30,541 nucleotides of DNA from Pelagophyceae sp. CCMP2097. Its lineage: Eukaryota > Sar > Pelagophyceae. Location of the stretch: positions 97,011 to 127,551 of the forward strand of contig MU657238.1 in assembly GCA_026770575.1 (NCBI GenBank). Direction: 5' to 3'. This document shows, one piece after another, positions 8,448 through 18,379 of this stretch. Each line of letters starts with the position of its first letter. Within the stretch, counting starts at the first letter, position 1. The position numbers and the translations under genes are program-made. The notes beneath the pieces were generated by a model. It was not told where the DNA came from, ran no database searches, and saw nothing but the letters and a program-made list of their open reading frames with translations.

Positions 8448-10252
8448 ATGCTGCCTCGCCTTCGTCCGTGGCGCCGCCTGCGGCTCCCATGCGCCCGCTT
8501 GGCGCTGGCGGCGCGAGGCTTGAGCACGAGGTGCATGCCACCACGTCGAACCCCGAAGCGCTCGGCGCGCACTGTGACGGCGCACGCTAGGCCCGACTTC
8601 AGCGCCGAGCTTGCGGCGGCGCGGTCGGCGTCGGCGGCGGGCGGCGGCGCGGCGCGAATCGCCGCGCAGCACGCTAAAGGCAAGCTGACTGCAAGAGAGA
8701 GGCTGGCTCTCCTTTTAGATGCCGGGTCGTTTGTCGAGGTGGACAAGTTCGTGGTGCATCGCTGCAACGAGTTCGGCATGGCCTCACAAAGACCCCCGGG
8801 CGATGGCGTCGTCACTGGGCACGGTACGATTGGCGGCCGGCCCGTCGGCGTGTTTGCCCAAGACTTTACCGTCTTCGGCGGGTCGCTCTCTGCGGCCCAC
8901 GCGGCCAAGATCGTCAAGGTCATCAAACGCGCCGTCGCCGTGGGCTGCCCCGTCTTGGGTTTGAGCGATTCTGGCGGGGCGCGAATTCAGGAGGGCGTCG
9001 ACTCTTTGGGAGGCTACGCAGACGTCTTCCAGGCCAACGCCGACGCGTCGGGCGTCGTGCCGCAGATCTCGTTGATCATGGGGCCGTGTGCAGGGGGTGC
9101 GGTTTATTCGCCGGCAATGACGGATTTTGTCCTCATGGCTCGCGGGACTTCGCACATGTTCGTTACAGGGCCAGACGTCGTCAAGACGGTGACAAACGAA
9201 GACGTCACGATGGAGGCCCTCGGTGGGGCCACGGCGCACACCACCCTCTCGGGTGTGGCCTGCAAAGCCTACCAAGACGACGCAAGCCTCCTCCGCGGCG
9301 CCCGACAACTGTTTTCATACCTACCTCTCAAGTGGGACTCGCAAACGCCCTTTGAAGAACCGTCTTTTGAGAACGGGCCGCTCCTCGGGTGCGACGACTC
9401 GAAGCGCAAAGACTTAGCTTTAAGGCGCATCGTCCCGCGTAACGCCAACGAGCCCTACGATATGCTTAAAGTCCTCGAGCGCGTATTCGACCGCGGCTCG
9501 CTGTTCGAGCTGGCGCCGGACCACGCTCGCAACATTGTCACAGGCCTCGCGCGACTCGGCGGCCGAGTCGTCGGCGTCGTCGCCAACAATCCAAAGTTCC
9601 TAGCAGGGTGCTTGGACGTCGACGCCTCCAACAAGGCCGCAAGATTCGTACGATGGTAACGCGCCTCTCGGAGGGCGCTCTCGCCGTCAAATGTTTCCGT
9701 GTCAGACCTCGGTCCTAGGTGCGACGCGTTCGGCGTCCCCGTGGTGACGTTCGTCGACGTGCCCGGCTTCCTTCCGGGCGTGCGGCAGGAGCACGGCGGC
9801 ATCATTCGCCACGGCGCCAAGCTTTTATTTGCCTACGCCGAGGCGAGCGTGCCAAAACTGACCGTGATTACGAGGAAGGCGTACGGAGGCGCCTACGACG
9901 TCATGGCCAGTAAGCACCTCCGCGCAGACGTCAACTACGCATGGTAAGCCTGGTTCTTCGGGACGCTGCGGGGACGCACCTCTGCGCTAGGCCCGACGCG
10001 GAAATTGCGGTCATGGGCGCCGCGGGCGCTTGTGAAGTGCTCTACCGCGGTGCTCCACCAGAGAAGATGGCCGAGCACGCGGCCGAGTACACGCGCAGCT
10101 TTGCGAATCCGATGCGCGCGGCCCAGCGCGGCTTCGTCGACGATATCATCGAGCCAGAAGAGACGCGAGCCCGCCTCTGCGCAGACGTCGAGGCGCTCCA
10201 AGGAAAGGTCCTGCCCAACGCACCGAGGAAGCATTCGTGCATCCCGCTCTAG
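8448..10252 (+). CDS. PCCB: Propionyl-CoA carboxylase beta chain, mitochondrial
   Basis: Model: join(8448..9655,9719..9943,9991..10252), 564 residues (human PCCB 539); introns of 63 and 47 nt, GT-AG, both at phase 2 inside a Trp codon. The start at 8448 gives an Arg/Leu-rich, acid-free mitochondrial presequence ([20 protein letters not shown]). The carboxyltransferase domain then shows [39 protein letters not shown], the CoA-binding [20 protein letters not shown] and, in the C-terminal half, [20 protein letters not shown] and [16 protein letters not shown] around the biotin-carboxyl site. It ends in KHSCIPL, like human KHANIPL. With the biotin-carrying alpha chain (not in this window) it converts propionyl-CoA to D-methylmalonyl-CoA in the mitochondrial matrix, during breakdown of odd-chain fatty acids and some amino acids. 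It is convergent with psbU. Confidence 0.97.
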
Positions 10253-10287
10253 GGACTGACTCCTCCGCATGCCGCTTGCTCTTAATA

Positions 10288-10306
10288 CGACAGGGAACGA
10301 ACCGCG
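10288..10306. repeat. Dispersed motif, degenerate copy 3
   Basis: CGACAGGGAACGAACCGCG in the PCCB/psbU convergent gap matches the flank and core of the motif at 5715-5736 apart from a few missing bases. Weaker than copies 1 and 2. Confidence 0.35.
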
Positions 10307-10407
10307 TCTGACTCGCCGGGCGCCCTCCGTCGCCGGCACGGCCTTTGATAAAGGGTGTGCGATGCGGTGTCGAAGAGAGGCGTGCTCTCGGTTGGCGGCG
10401 CTGCGCG

Positions 10408-11153
10408 TCAGAGGCTCTGGCGCTGGTTGATGCGTTCTTGGAAGAGTCGACCCGGTTTGAGCGCGACGAAAGAGCGCTCCTGCGCGCGGAAGAGTTTGGC
10501 CTCGCTCGCGGTGAGGTACTTGTAGACGTCGTGGACCTTTGCGTAGGGGCCGTGGCTCGCAATTTTGCCTGCGACCTACAGCTCTTCCCTGCGACCCGCG
10601 GTCGCCGCGCAAGGGTCCGCGCCGCGCGAGGGCGCGGCGAGGCGCGCACCTTGGGGTAGAGGCCCTTGAGCGGCTTGTACTCTGTGACACTCGCCGCGTT
10701 GACCTGAAAGCCACGGTGCGGAGCGGCGCGCGCTCGAAAGCGTTTTCCACGTATTCGCTCGCACGCTTACGCCACCGCTCTCCACCTCGCGACACTTGCG
10801 CCGCCGCTCTCCGCCCGCGGTTGGTGGACGCCGGCGGGACGTCGAGCATGCCCTGTGGGGCCGAGTGCTGCGGCTCCTGCTGCTCTGCGCCTTTGACAAA
10901 GTTGCGATCAGCTCCGACTCCCGTAGTGTCCAAGGAGGAGAGGTCGTAGGCAAAGACGCCTGCGTCGGGAATGGGCCGCGGGGCGCGGCCGGCGGCGCCA
11001 AGGTGCCGACGCCGGATCGGGACCAGAGGCGCCTAGGTCGAGGGCCAATGCGACTCCGGCGCCCTTGGCGAGGCCCGTGGCGAGCGCGCGCCGCGAGAGC
11101 GATAGGCCGTGGCCGCACTGCAGCAGGGCGGCGAGGAGACACAGGTGGCGCAT
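10408..11153 (-). CDS. psbU: Photosystem II 12-kDa extrinsic protein PsbU precursor
   Basis: Model: complement(join(10408..10575,10650..10703,10841..10959,11024..11153)), 156 residues; introns of 74, 137 and 64 nt. The mature part reads LDVNAASVTEYKPLKGLYPK, then VAGKIASHGPYAKVHDVYKY, with the PsbU pattern of Asp-Val/Leu-Asn, Tyr-Pro-x-x-Ala-Gly-Lys-Ile and Gly-Pro-Tyr. PsbU sits on the lumenal face of photosystem II and stabilises the oxygen-evolving cluster in cyanobacteria and red-lineage algae. The N-terminus fits layered targeting: a hydrophobic ER signal (MRHLCLLAALLQCGHG), then LSLSRRALATGLAKGAGVAL, with a twin-Arg followed by a hydrophobic stretch as in lumenal Tat signals. Two donors begin GTCCCG rather than the usual GTA/GTG; they are inferred from frame and from the family alignment. 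The first intron boundary is the least certain. Confidence 0.85.
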
Positions 11154-11991
11154 CGTGAAGCCTTGGGATCGGGACGGCCGCGCCTGGATATCGGAAGGCC
11201 GCTGAGAACAGGTCCGAAACTTCCCCGGATGTGACTCAGGGCCGTCAACGGGAGGCTCAGACAGCTCCGTAAACACGCGGCGCGAGGGCGGGCGACGCCC
11301 CCTGAGCGCCCTCTGGGCGACCTTCGGCCCCCGGCGACCATCCCAAGCCCCTTGGCCCTCGAAAGTGTCACGTTCTTTATGCTTGTGCGAAGCTGCCCAC
11401 ACTTTAAGGGCGTCAGGAGAGCCCTGGCGGCGAACGGCGCGCCGTGCGTCGCGAGGCTCGAGGCGGCGCCCGCGGCGACGATCGGCGACGCGCTGCGCAG
11501 GTCGCGACGCTTCGTACCCGCACCGCTGCGCTGTGGCTGCTTTTTCGAGTATCCGGGCTGGAGAGATGCACCCATCGAGAGCACGGCGACTCACGCGCGC
11601 CGCTCTGCGAAGACCATCGCGCGCGACTGGCCGCCGTATCGACGCAGACTTCACAGAACGAAAACAACCGATCAAACGTGATCAACAAGCGACTTGCAGT
11701 ACACTAGTTAGAAACTCTTTACCGCGCCGTTTCTGTCAAGTATCTGTTCGTTAAAGTTCAGTCCAGCATTGAATGCAGTCATGAAAAGTTGCTATGCACC
11801 TTACCTCGGATTAGGTTCAAGTAGCATCGAAACGAAACTCCAATACTTAGTATTTTCTGTAAAACTGGTGGTCTGCAATGACGGTAACTTTCAGGATTCC
11901 TGGAGTTGGCCGGGAAGCTAATATATTTCCGAGAGAGCCCGTGAGAAGATTCCAGAGCGCTGACTACGAGGTGCCTAGTACGTCTCTGAAG
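11154..11991. promoter_or_regulatory. Divergent intergenic spacer, psbU / M11 protease
   Basis: The 838-bp spacer contains both promoters. Bases about 11640-11930 are distinctly richer in A+T than the flanks (for example ACTTAGTATTTTCTGTAAAA and GCTAATATATTTCCG). The left half (11160-11600) is GC-rich with frames open on both strands, but none had a recognisable family or convincing start. Confidence 0.45.
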
Positions 11992-14900
11992 ATGCGATGG
12001 CTTCTCGCCTTGGCTGCGGCCGCGGCGCAGCGCGAGCTTCCGCGCGGCTTGCTGCCGAGCGAGCTGCGCGGCGCCGCGCGGACGGCGCACGAAAGCGTGC
12101 TCGAGTCCATCGCTGGGTCCGTCGACGCGCCGGCCGACTCGGCCTCGGCAAACGCGTGTGCCATTCGCGCAAGCGTGCTGCGAAACCTCGTCGCCGACAA
12201 CGACGTCGACGGCGCCCTGGACCTCTCCTTCGCGTTGACGGACGACTTGCGGAGTCGACTCCCGGCCGCGTGCGTGGACCCGTTTGCAATATCCCACCGA
12301 AACCGACACATCTAGGTGTTCGGTCGACATCGTGCGGCATGACCTGGCGGAGGTGCGTGCGTCTGTGGCGATGAACATGGACCCTTTGGTGGCGCCGCAG
12401 CACAAGGCCTTCATCCGGTTCCTCGCCGACGAAACCGACACCTTCCTCCCCGTCGTCTCGCCAAACGGCCTCGGCTGCGCTTCCAGAATGCCAATCGCCG
12501 GCTTCCAGCTCGACGGCGCCTTTGTGCTGGCGGAATCCATGCTGAAATGTGACGAACACGTGAACGGCTACTTATGCAAAGGCGCGGGCCGCAACTTTAC
12601 CGTCGCAACCGAAGACGACGCCTTTCAACTCGCGCAGGCGTTCGCGGCGCCCTCTGCACGGGGACACGCGCGAGAACTGCAGAAACACGGCTTCGACTCT
12701 AAACTTCTTCTTCGAAGAGAAACGTGGCGGACGGTCATGGGCGCGCCGCATTCTCAAAGGCAGGCCGCGCAGCCCGCACAGACCGCGCAGGCCTCAAACG
12801 TGGTCAACTCGTACGTGCTTGGGATGAAGAAGATACTTGTTATTCCGGTTTGCTTCTCCGGCTCCACCTGCCTCCAACAGTTCCAAATCGGCCTCATCCC
12901 GACCAAGTGGAGTGGAGACCCCTACGCCTACTTTGCAGACGTGCTGAAGACGGCCAACGCGTTCTTTTTGTCTAATTCTTTCGGTCAATTCCAACTCGCG
13001 CCGACGTTTGCCGCGTACGTCCAATTCACAAAGTACGCCCCCTCGCAATGTGCAACAATCCCAGACCTCTGCGGCTACACTTGCAAGACGGACTCGTACG
13101 ACTCTTTGGCTTTGAAGGGGGCGGAGGCGCAGGGGTTAACGTTGACGGACTACGACTTTACTACGTACTTCCTGCCCAAGTGCCCCGGCTTGTCCTGGTC
13201 CGGCATCGGCTGGCTGGGCTACCCCGGCTCCGCGCTGAACCTCGCGGGCACGACGACGGACCCCTCGCTGACGCACGAGCTGGGGCACAACTTTGGAGCT
13301 TCCCATGCGTCGTACATGTCTGGTGGCTCGCGCGGCGCCGTCGCGTACAAAGACTCTCCGACAACTTATCAAGAGTACGGCGACCCCTACGACGTCATGG
13401 GCTCGGGCAATTCGAACGCTGGGTTGGGGATGGGGGAGTACCACATCTCTTCAAAGTTGACTTTCGACTGGATTCAACCTTCGCAAGTCGCTTCTTTCAA
13501 GGCCTACGACTTCTCAACAGGAACCCCCCAAGCTTCCCAGACGATTGTGCTGCAGGCGCACGACGGAGGGTCGCTGGTGCAAGGTGTGGTTGCGGCTATT
13601 AAGGTAGCATGTGCGACTTCCAACACTTTTTATTACATCGAAGCCCGGACCATCTCCACGCACGGCGGCGGCGTCTTGGCCACGTTTGGAGCAGCAAACG
13701 ACTATTATGGTGTAAGCGGCTTCGTCAGCAACACGGTGCTCTTTAACAATGCGCCTAACGTAGCGACTTGGGGGGACGCGAGCATCCTAGACGGACAAAC
13801 CGCATTCCTCGACCTCAAGACAACCGCCACCATGCAATCTTTTCCTCTCTTTGTTGAGGTGAAGAAGCTCAGTTCGAATACGGTGGCCGTGACGCTGCGA
13901 GCCTCTGGGACGCCGGCGCCGATGACGTCGCCGCAGCCGACTTTAGAACCATCGACGTTTGCGCCTTCGTCGAAAAGCGACTTTTGCTCCGCGGACTGCT
14001 GTGACACTCTGGCGCCGCTGCAGGGCGCGTCCTTCCCTTGGCCGGCATTTCGGAAAGTAGAGAAGAAGTGTTGTTATGGAACTTGCGCGTACGAGACGGT
14101 CTTTCAAGGCAACACTTTTTATCTCTTCAAGGCCGGGGGCACTTTCTACGTCACCCAGCAGGCCTTTGCGCCGTGCCTCACCAGCTTCAACTACGTCGAT
14201 GTCGTCACACCTGCTACTGTCCAGATGAGCTGCGTCAAGTTTGCGAACACGTCACCCAAGCCGTCGGTCAAGGCCACGGCCAAGCCCACACAGCTGACGG
14301 TGCAGCCCACGATGCTGCCGATGGTGCAGCCGACGGTGCAGCCCACGGCGTTGCCGACGGTGCAGCTCACGCCGCAGCCGACGGTGCAGCCCACGGCGAT
14401 GCCCACGCCGCAGCCGACGCTGCAGCCGACGACGCAGCCGACGCCGCAGCCCACGGCCAAGCCCACGTTGGTGCCGACGCCGCAGCCCACAGTCAAGCCT
14501 ACGTTGATGCCCACGCCGCAGCCCACGGCCAAGCCCACGGCGATGCCCACGCTCAAGCCGACTGTGCAGCCCACTGCCCAGCCGACGCCCAAGCCGACTG
14601 CGCAGCCGACGCTGAGACTCACCTCTCAACCCACCGTGCAGCCGACTGCCAAGCCAACTGCGCAGCCGACGCTCAAGCCAACGGCCGCGCCCATCGTCCC
14701 CGACGTCACGGTCCCGCAGACGCAGAGGCCCACAGTCGCGCCGACAGTGAAGCCGACGCTGAAGCCGACGGCCAAGCCCGTGGCGGCGGCGACGGTGAAG
14801 CCAACGGCCAAGTCCACAGTCGCGCCGACGGCCAAGCCGACGGCCAAGCCGACAGTCGCGCCGACAGCCGCGCCCACAGTCGCGCCGACGGCCGCGCCCA

Positions 14901-15580
14901 CAGTCGCGCCGACGCAGCCTGTGGTCGTCGCCGAGTCCGAGTGCGCCGACGACGCGTCGTGGTTCCGCGGGGGTTCACCGAAGAAACCGTGCTCGTGGAT
15001 CGCGAAAGACGTTCGACGCTGTTCCTCGTCCTTGGACAACAAGGGCGTGCCCGCGACGGACGGCTGCCCGCAGACGTGCGTCCTTCGCGCATTGGACTCG
15101 TTGTCCTGGTTCGAGCGTCCGGTCGTAGGTGCGACCAGTGCGGGCCCGCAAAGGCCGATTCGAACGTTTGTGCGGACAGCGCCGCGTGGTTCAAAGGCGG
15201 TTCGCCAAAGAAGCCCTGCGCCTGGGTCGCCAAGGACCCGCGGCGCTGCGCCTCGTCCTTCGACGCGCAGGGCGTGCCCGCGACGGACGGCTGCCGCGAG
15301 ACGTACGTTTTTGTATTGCCCGTGGGAACCTCCCCGTCGGTGACTTTCACTTAACAGGTGCGACCGGTGCACCACGGCGGCCGAAGTTTTCGAGTCGGTG
15401 CAGCCCTCGGCCTCTGCGACTTCGCAGCCGGCGTGCTCCGACGATGGGGATTGGTTCAAAGCCGATTCGCCATCGAAAGCCTGCGCCTGGGTCGCCGCCT
15501 CCCCAAAGCGCTGCAACACTAAGGGCCAGGACGGCAGCCGCGCCTCCGAGAAGTGCAAGGCGGCCTGCGGCGCCTGCTAG
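11992..15580 (+). CDS. Secreted gametolysin-type (M11) metalloprotease with Pro/Thr stalk and three Cys-rich modules
   Basis: Model: join(11992..12269,12316..15075,15129..15302,15358..15580), 1144 residues; introns of 46, 53 and 55 nt, GT-AG. It starts with a signal peptide (MRWLLALAAAAAQ). A pro-region extends to about residue 270, followed by the peptidase unit. The zinc site is HELGHNFGASH, with His413, Glu414, His417 and His423, preceded by PSLTHELG and followed by the expected YDVMGSG Met-turn. This fits family M11, whose Chlamydomonas member dissolves gamete cell walls. Residues about 739-965 are PT-rich repeats (QPTVQPT, KPTAKPT, APTVAPT). Three related modules follow, each with a WF, an SP-x-K-x-C-x-W and an RC motif and spaced Cys. 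The two introns separating the modules have the same phase and position, so the modules arose by exon duplication. Likely a wall- or matrix-cleaving protease; the substrate is unknown. Confidence 0.93.
14250..14932 (+). repeat. Pro-Thr codon repeat array in the M11 gene
   Basis: The stretch is made of short degenerate units such as CAGCCGACG, AAGCCCACG and GCGCCGACG, encoding (Q/K/A)PT with two spacer residues. It is a coding microsatellite-like array prone to length change. The reading frame is kept because the units are multiples of three. Confidence 0.8.
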
Positions 15581-16528
15581 CCCACGACGGGCCTGAACTG
15601 CCCGGTGGACACCCGGGGTGGACACAAATCGTAATAGAATGATTTTTTAGTACCCTTGTCTGCCGACGCCGCGAAGCGCAGAGGGGGCGCCGGTCGCCGC
15701 GTCGTGGGACTGATTCGCCATCGAATGGGTCCCCGGCCTTCAGAAGGACGGGGCCTGCTTCCGACGAGTCGCCGCGGGGCCCGAAGGTCGACCGTCGCAC
15801 CTCGCGTCACCCGTGCTCTGCGTGCACCCGTCGCGGGAGTAGAGTTGGCCATAATCGAAGACTTGTAAATCGACCGCGCATCGGCGTCGAGGTGGCCAAA
15901 AGTAGACACCTTGTGGGACCAAGGCGCCCACAAGGGCGCTCGCGGCGCGCTCCAGCGCCGACCACTGGTCTCTGTGCAACATTCTCGAGTCTAGCAGCCC
16001 GGCCCAATGGCGGACTCGATCCCGCCGCCGCCTGGACGCGGGGCGACGATTACGACGTTCCTACTCTGCGCGATGATGGCCACATCATCAGACGAGCTCG
16101 CACTATACCAAACGTCAACGCGCGGCGCCGTGCTGCGGAACCGACGCACGAGGTGCCCACCTGGGTCGTCGGCGAAGAGCCGCAAGCGCTGGCGGCTCGG
16201 CGTCGCGCCGCCGCTTTTACGACGTTTTACGGCATCCTGCCTCGGCGCACGACGGTCAGGATCTGGATTCGATCCGGCCTCGGACCGAGTCTCCCCGAGA
16301 CTCGGAGCCCGCGCGAGTCAACTCAGTCTCAAAGGTCCCCACGAAGACGCATAGCAAGTGCGGGCATGGCCCCAAGTCCCTATCTCAACACGAGCGTCTA
16401 TCTCGCTCGAGACGTGTTTCGCCTGCCGCGTGCGCACCGACCACCGTGGCCCGGCCACCCGGGAGTGCGACGCGCAGGGCGGCGTGCGATGGCGGCCGAG
16501 AGCTCTCGTGCAGACTCGTGCAGAAGCC
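15581..16528. other. Convergent gap, no gene resolved
   Basis: About 950 bp between the 3' ends of the M11 gene and the small unknown gene. A long plus-strand frame (about 15892-16599) includes a fairly protein-like stretch near 16010-16200 (for example AWTRGDDYDVPTLRDDGHII), but the minus strand of the same bases is equally plausible and neither has an identifiable family. A perfect 9-bp stem with a 3-nt loop lies at 16285-16305 and could form a hairpin in 3' UTR RNA. Confidence 0.3.
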
Positions 16529-17228
16529 TTAAGTGGCTCCTCGCGGCGGCCCGCCGTCTTCGTCTTCGGCTTCGGCCGCGGCGCTCCGCGGGTACGTGAC
16601 CGTGGCGCGCGCCGGCGCATCGGCGAGCCACGCCGCCAGCGTCCGCAGCGTGTACCTGGTATTTCGTGGTATTTTTCGACGTTGGACGCCACCCGGCCTC
16701 GGCGCGCGACGGATCCGGCCCCTGACTCCGGCGGCACTTCCTGTGTTTGCGGACCGACGCGGGAGTTGACGTGACCTTGTCGTGAGAAAAGTCAATGTCG
16801 TGCCCAAAGATGACCCTACGCGACACGCTCGTCCGCGCACGCTCGCGCGCGCCCTCGAAGCCCCCCCCCGCCGACGCGCCTTTCTTCGGAGAAGCCTTCG
16901 AGGTCCGGATCGGTGCGCGCGGTGGACTCCGGGCCCGGGCGTTTCGCGTCGAGGCGGGAGACGACGGCGAGGCCTTCGCCGCACGCCAACGCCCACCGGA
17001 AGTCCAGCGTGTTGATGGCCTACGTCCGACGCTCTGGCAAACGGCGCGCCGAGAAGAAAGTTGGAGTGCATAATCGAAGAAGAAGAAGAAGAAGAAGAAG
17101 AAGGGGCCCGGACTTTGGCCCCGGACGCTGGGCGATACGCCTCCTCGCTCGGCAACGAGGAACTTATCTCGCGCGGCGTGGCATGCGTTGGCGCAGTTGA
17201 GTCTGCGCGGCGCATTGGGCGAGCCCAT
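16529..17228 (-). CDS. Small protein of unknown family, four-exon model
   Basis: Tentative model: complement(join(16529..16655,16771..16815,16880..17019,17139..17228)), 133 residues. Pieces that look coding are LNCANACHAARDKFLVAERG, AINTLDFRWALACGEGLAVV, RVIFGHDIDFSHDKVTYTLR and TLAAWLADAPARATVTYPRS, ending in an acidic EAEDEDGG tail. I do not recognise the family. The introns are 119, 64 and 115 nt. The middle one requires a GC donor (AG|GCGCG) and removes a run of nine G (minus strand) that would otherwise break the frame; a homopolymer error is the alternative. Intron 1 holds a GAA/TTC microsatellite at about 17076-17102. The opposite strand of exons 2 and 3 is also open, which lowers confidence. 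It lies 155 bp downstream of the F-box gene on the same strand and might be one transcript with it. Confidence 0.45.
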
Positions 17229-17383
17229 GGGCGAGTCCGTCGAGGAAGTTGGGGTTTGGTCAGTGTAGATCTCAAAACCTAATCGTTTACATCGACCTCA
17301 CGGAAGAGCCTCGCGCCACGACGACGCGACGTCGAAGCGCCCGCCGGCCGCGGGCGTCCCACGTGCGTCCTCCACCTCTGCTC

Positions 17384-18313
17384 TCACCGGTAGAGGCAGG
17401 ACGCGGGTTTGTCGCTGATGTGCCTCTGCGTCCGTGGCCCGACTGTGTAGCTTTTCAGGTTTGCGTAGATCACGGCTCCGCAGAGGCCGCAGCGGACACG
17501 TAAAGCGGGCGGTCGGACGTGCGAGAGGACGTTGAGCCGCGTGTTTTCGCGGAAGTGTCGGGGCCGGCGGACGCGGAAATGGAAAGGGCCGCTCAACACG
17601 ATGTCTTGCAGCACAGGGCAGCTCTGCAAAAGGCGGTCGACGTGGAAAGAGGCAAAGGGCTCGACGAACGTCAGCCGCAGGCTCCTTAAAAAAGGCGCGC
17701 CGGCGCCGAGGGTGGCGAACCAAGGCATGCGCATGGCCTACCGTCTCGCATGAGCGCGCGGCGAAGGCAGGCCCGACGGCGGCGACGCTCTCCCTGCGGG
17801 GGCCGCCTGGTGTCTCCCTGCCGTGCCGCGGCCCGTGGGAGTGCTTCCGGCGCTGGTTTGTACGAGGCCGTTCAGCGCCATACCCCCTCCAGACCCCTGG
17901 GGCGCCTCGCGGTGCCGCGTCGCGGCCACGTCCAGCGTGCGTAGCTTCGGGAACAGACCTCCTGCCACCGCCGCGAGGAGTAACGCGATGGGAGCGGCAT
18001 CTTGGCACCGCGGGGCAAGCGTCTCTAAATGCTTAGCCCCAGACGTCGAAAGGTCAAAGGCGCAGACGTCGCCCTCTGCGTGCTTCAGCAAAGGGCACCT
18101 TTGGAGCAAGCCCGAGATGGGGCCGTGGACGCAGAGTCGGAGACGGCATGGGAGCCACGGCGCCGATGCGGCGTCGAAGAGGAGTTTTGAACACCGCGCC
18201 GATGTCTCCACCTCGCGCAGCTCGGCAAACGACAGCGCGACGGACCAGACCGACTCTGGCAACGCGGCGCCGTGCGGCTCGGCGGCGCCGGGCGCCGCCA
18301 TTTTGAAACTCAT
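17384..18313 (-). CDS. F-box/leucine-rich-repeat-like protein
   Basis: Model: complement(join(17384..17737,17864..18313)), 267 residues; one GT-AG intron of 126 nt, phase 0, joining ALNGL to AMRMPWF. Residues about 18-50 (ESVWSVALSFAELREVETSA and the following CSKLLFDAA) fit a degenerate F-box. The rest alternates Leu-rich segments (LLQRCPLLKHAEGDVCAFDL; FLRSLRLTFVEPFASFHVDR; LLQSCPVLQDIVLSG), as in F-box proteins with LRR-like repeats. Such proteins are substrate adaptors of SCF ubiquitin ligases; the target is unknown. The C-terminus is uncertain: the stop overlaps a good donor (CG|GTGAGA at 17387), and splicing from there to an acceptor near 17311 would swap the end for a short LFREVDVND tail. 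Its start codon is only 66 bp from that of the sialidase gene on the other strand. Confidence 0.72.
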
Positions 18314-18379
18314 TTTGACTTTACAAAAAGAACTTTTTGGCGATCAGAACATCCCGAGGCGCGCGCTCCCCAGGGGGCC
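18314..18379. promoter_or_regulatory. Very short head-to-head spacer, F-box / sialidase
   Basis: Just 66 bp lie between the two start codons. The left half is A/T-rich (TTTACAAAAAGAACTTTTTG, with an AAAAGAACTTTT-like palindrome at about 18324-18335) and the right half is GC-rich. A shared bidirectional promoter, or overlapping 5' UTRs, is implied. Confidence 0.5.

Noticed and set aside
14038..15354. 438-residue plus-strand frame rich in Ala, Asp and His
   Set aside because: It is the +1 shadow of the Pro/Thr repeat region of the M11 gene.
16259..16300. GGATTCGATCC, like the T-arm of a tRNA
   Set aside because: The stem does not pair around the loop in tRNA register, and no anticodon or acceptor stem is present. 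The GTTCGATCCC at 27120 and 30190 fail for the same reason.
17298..18008. 236-codon minus-strand frame over the F-box gene
   Set aside because: Pro/Arg/His-rich shadow of the F-box/LRR frame.
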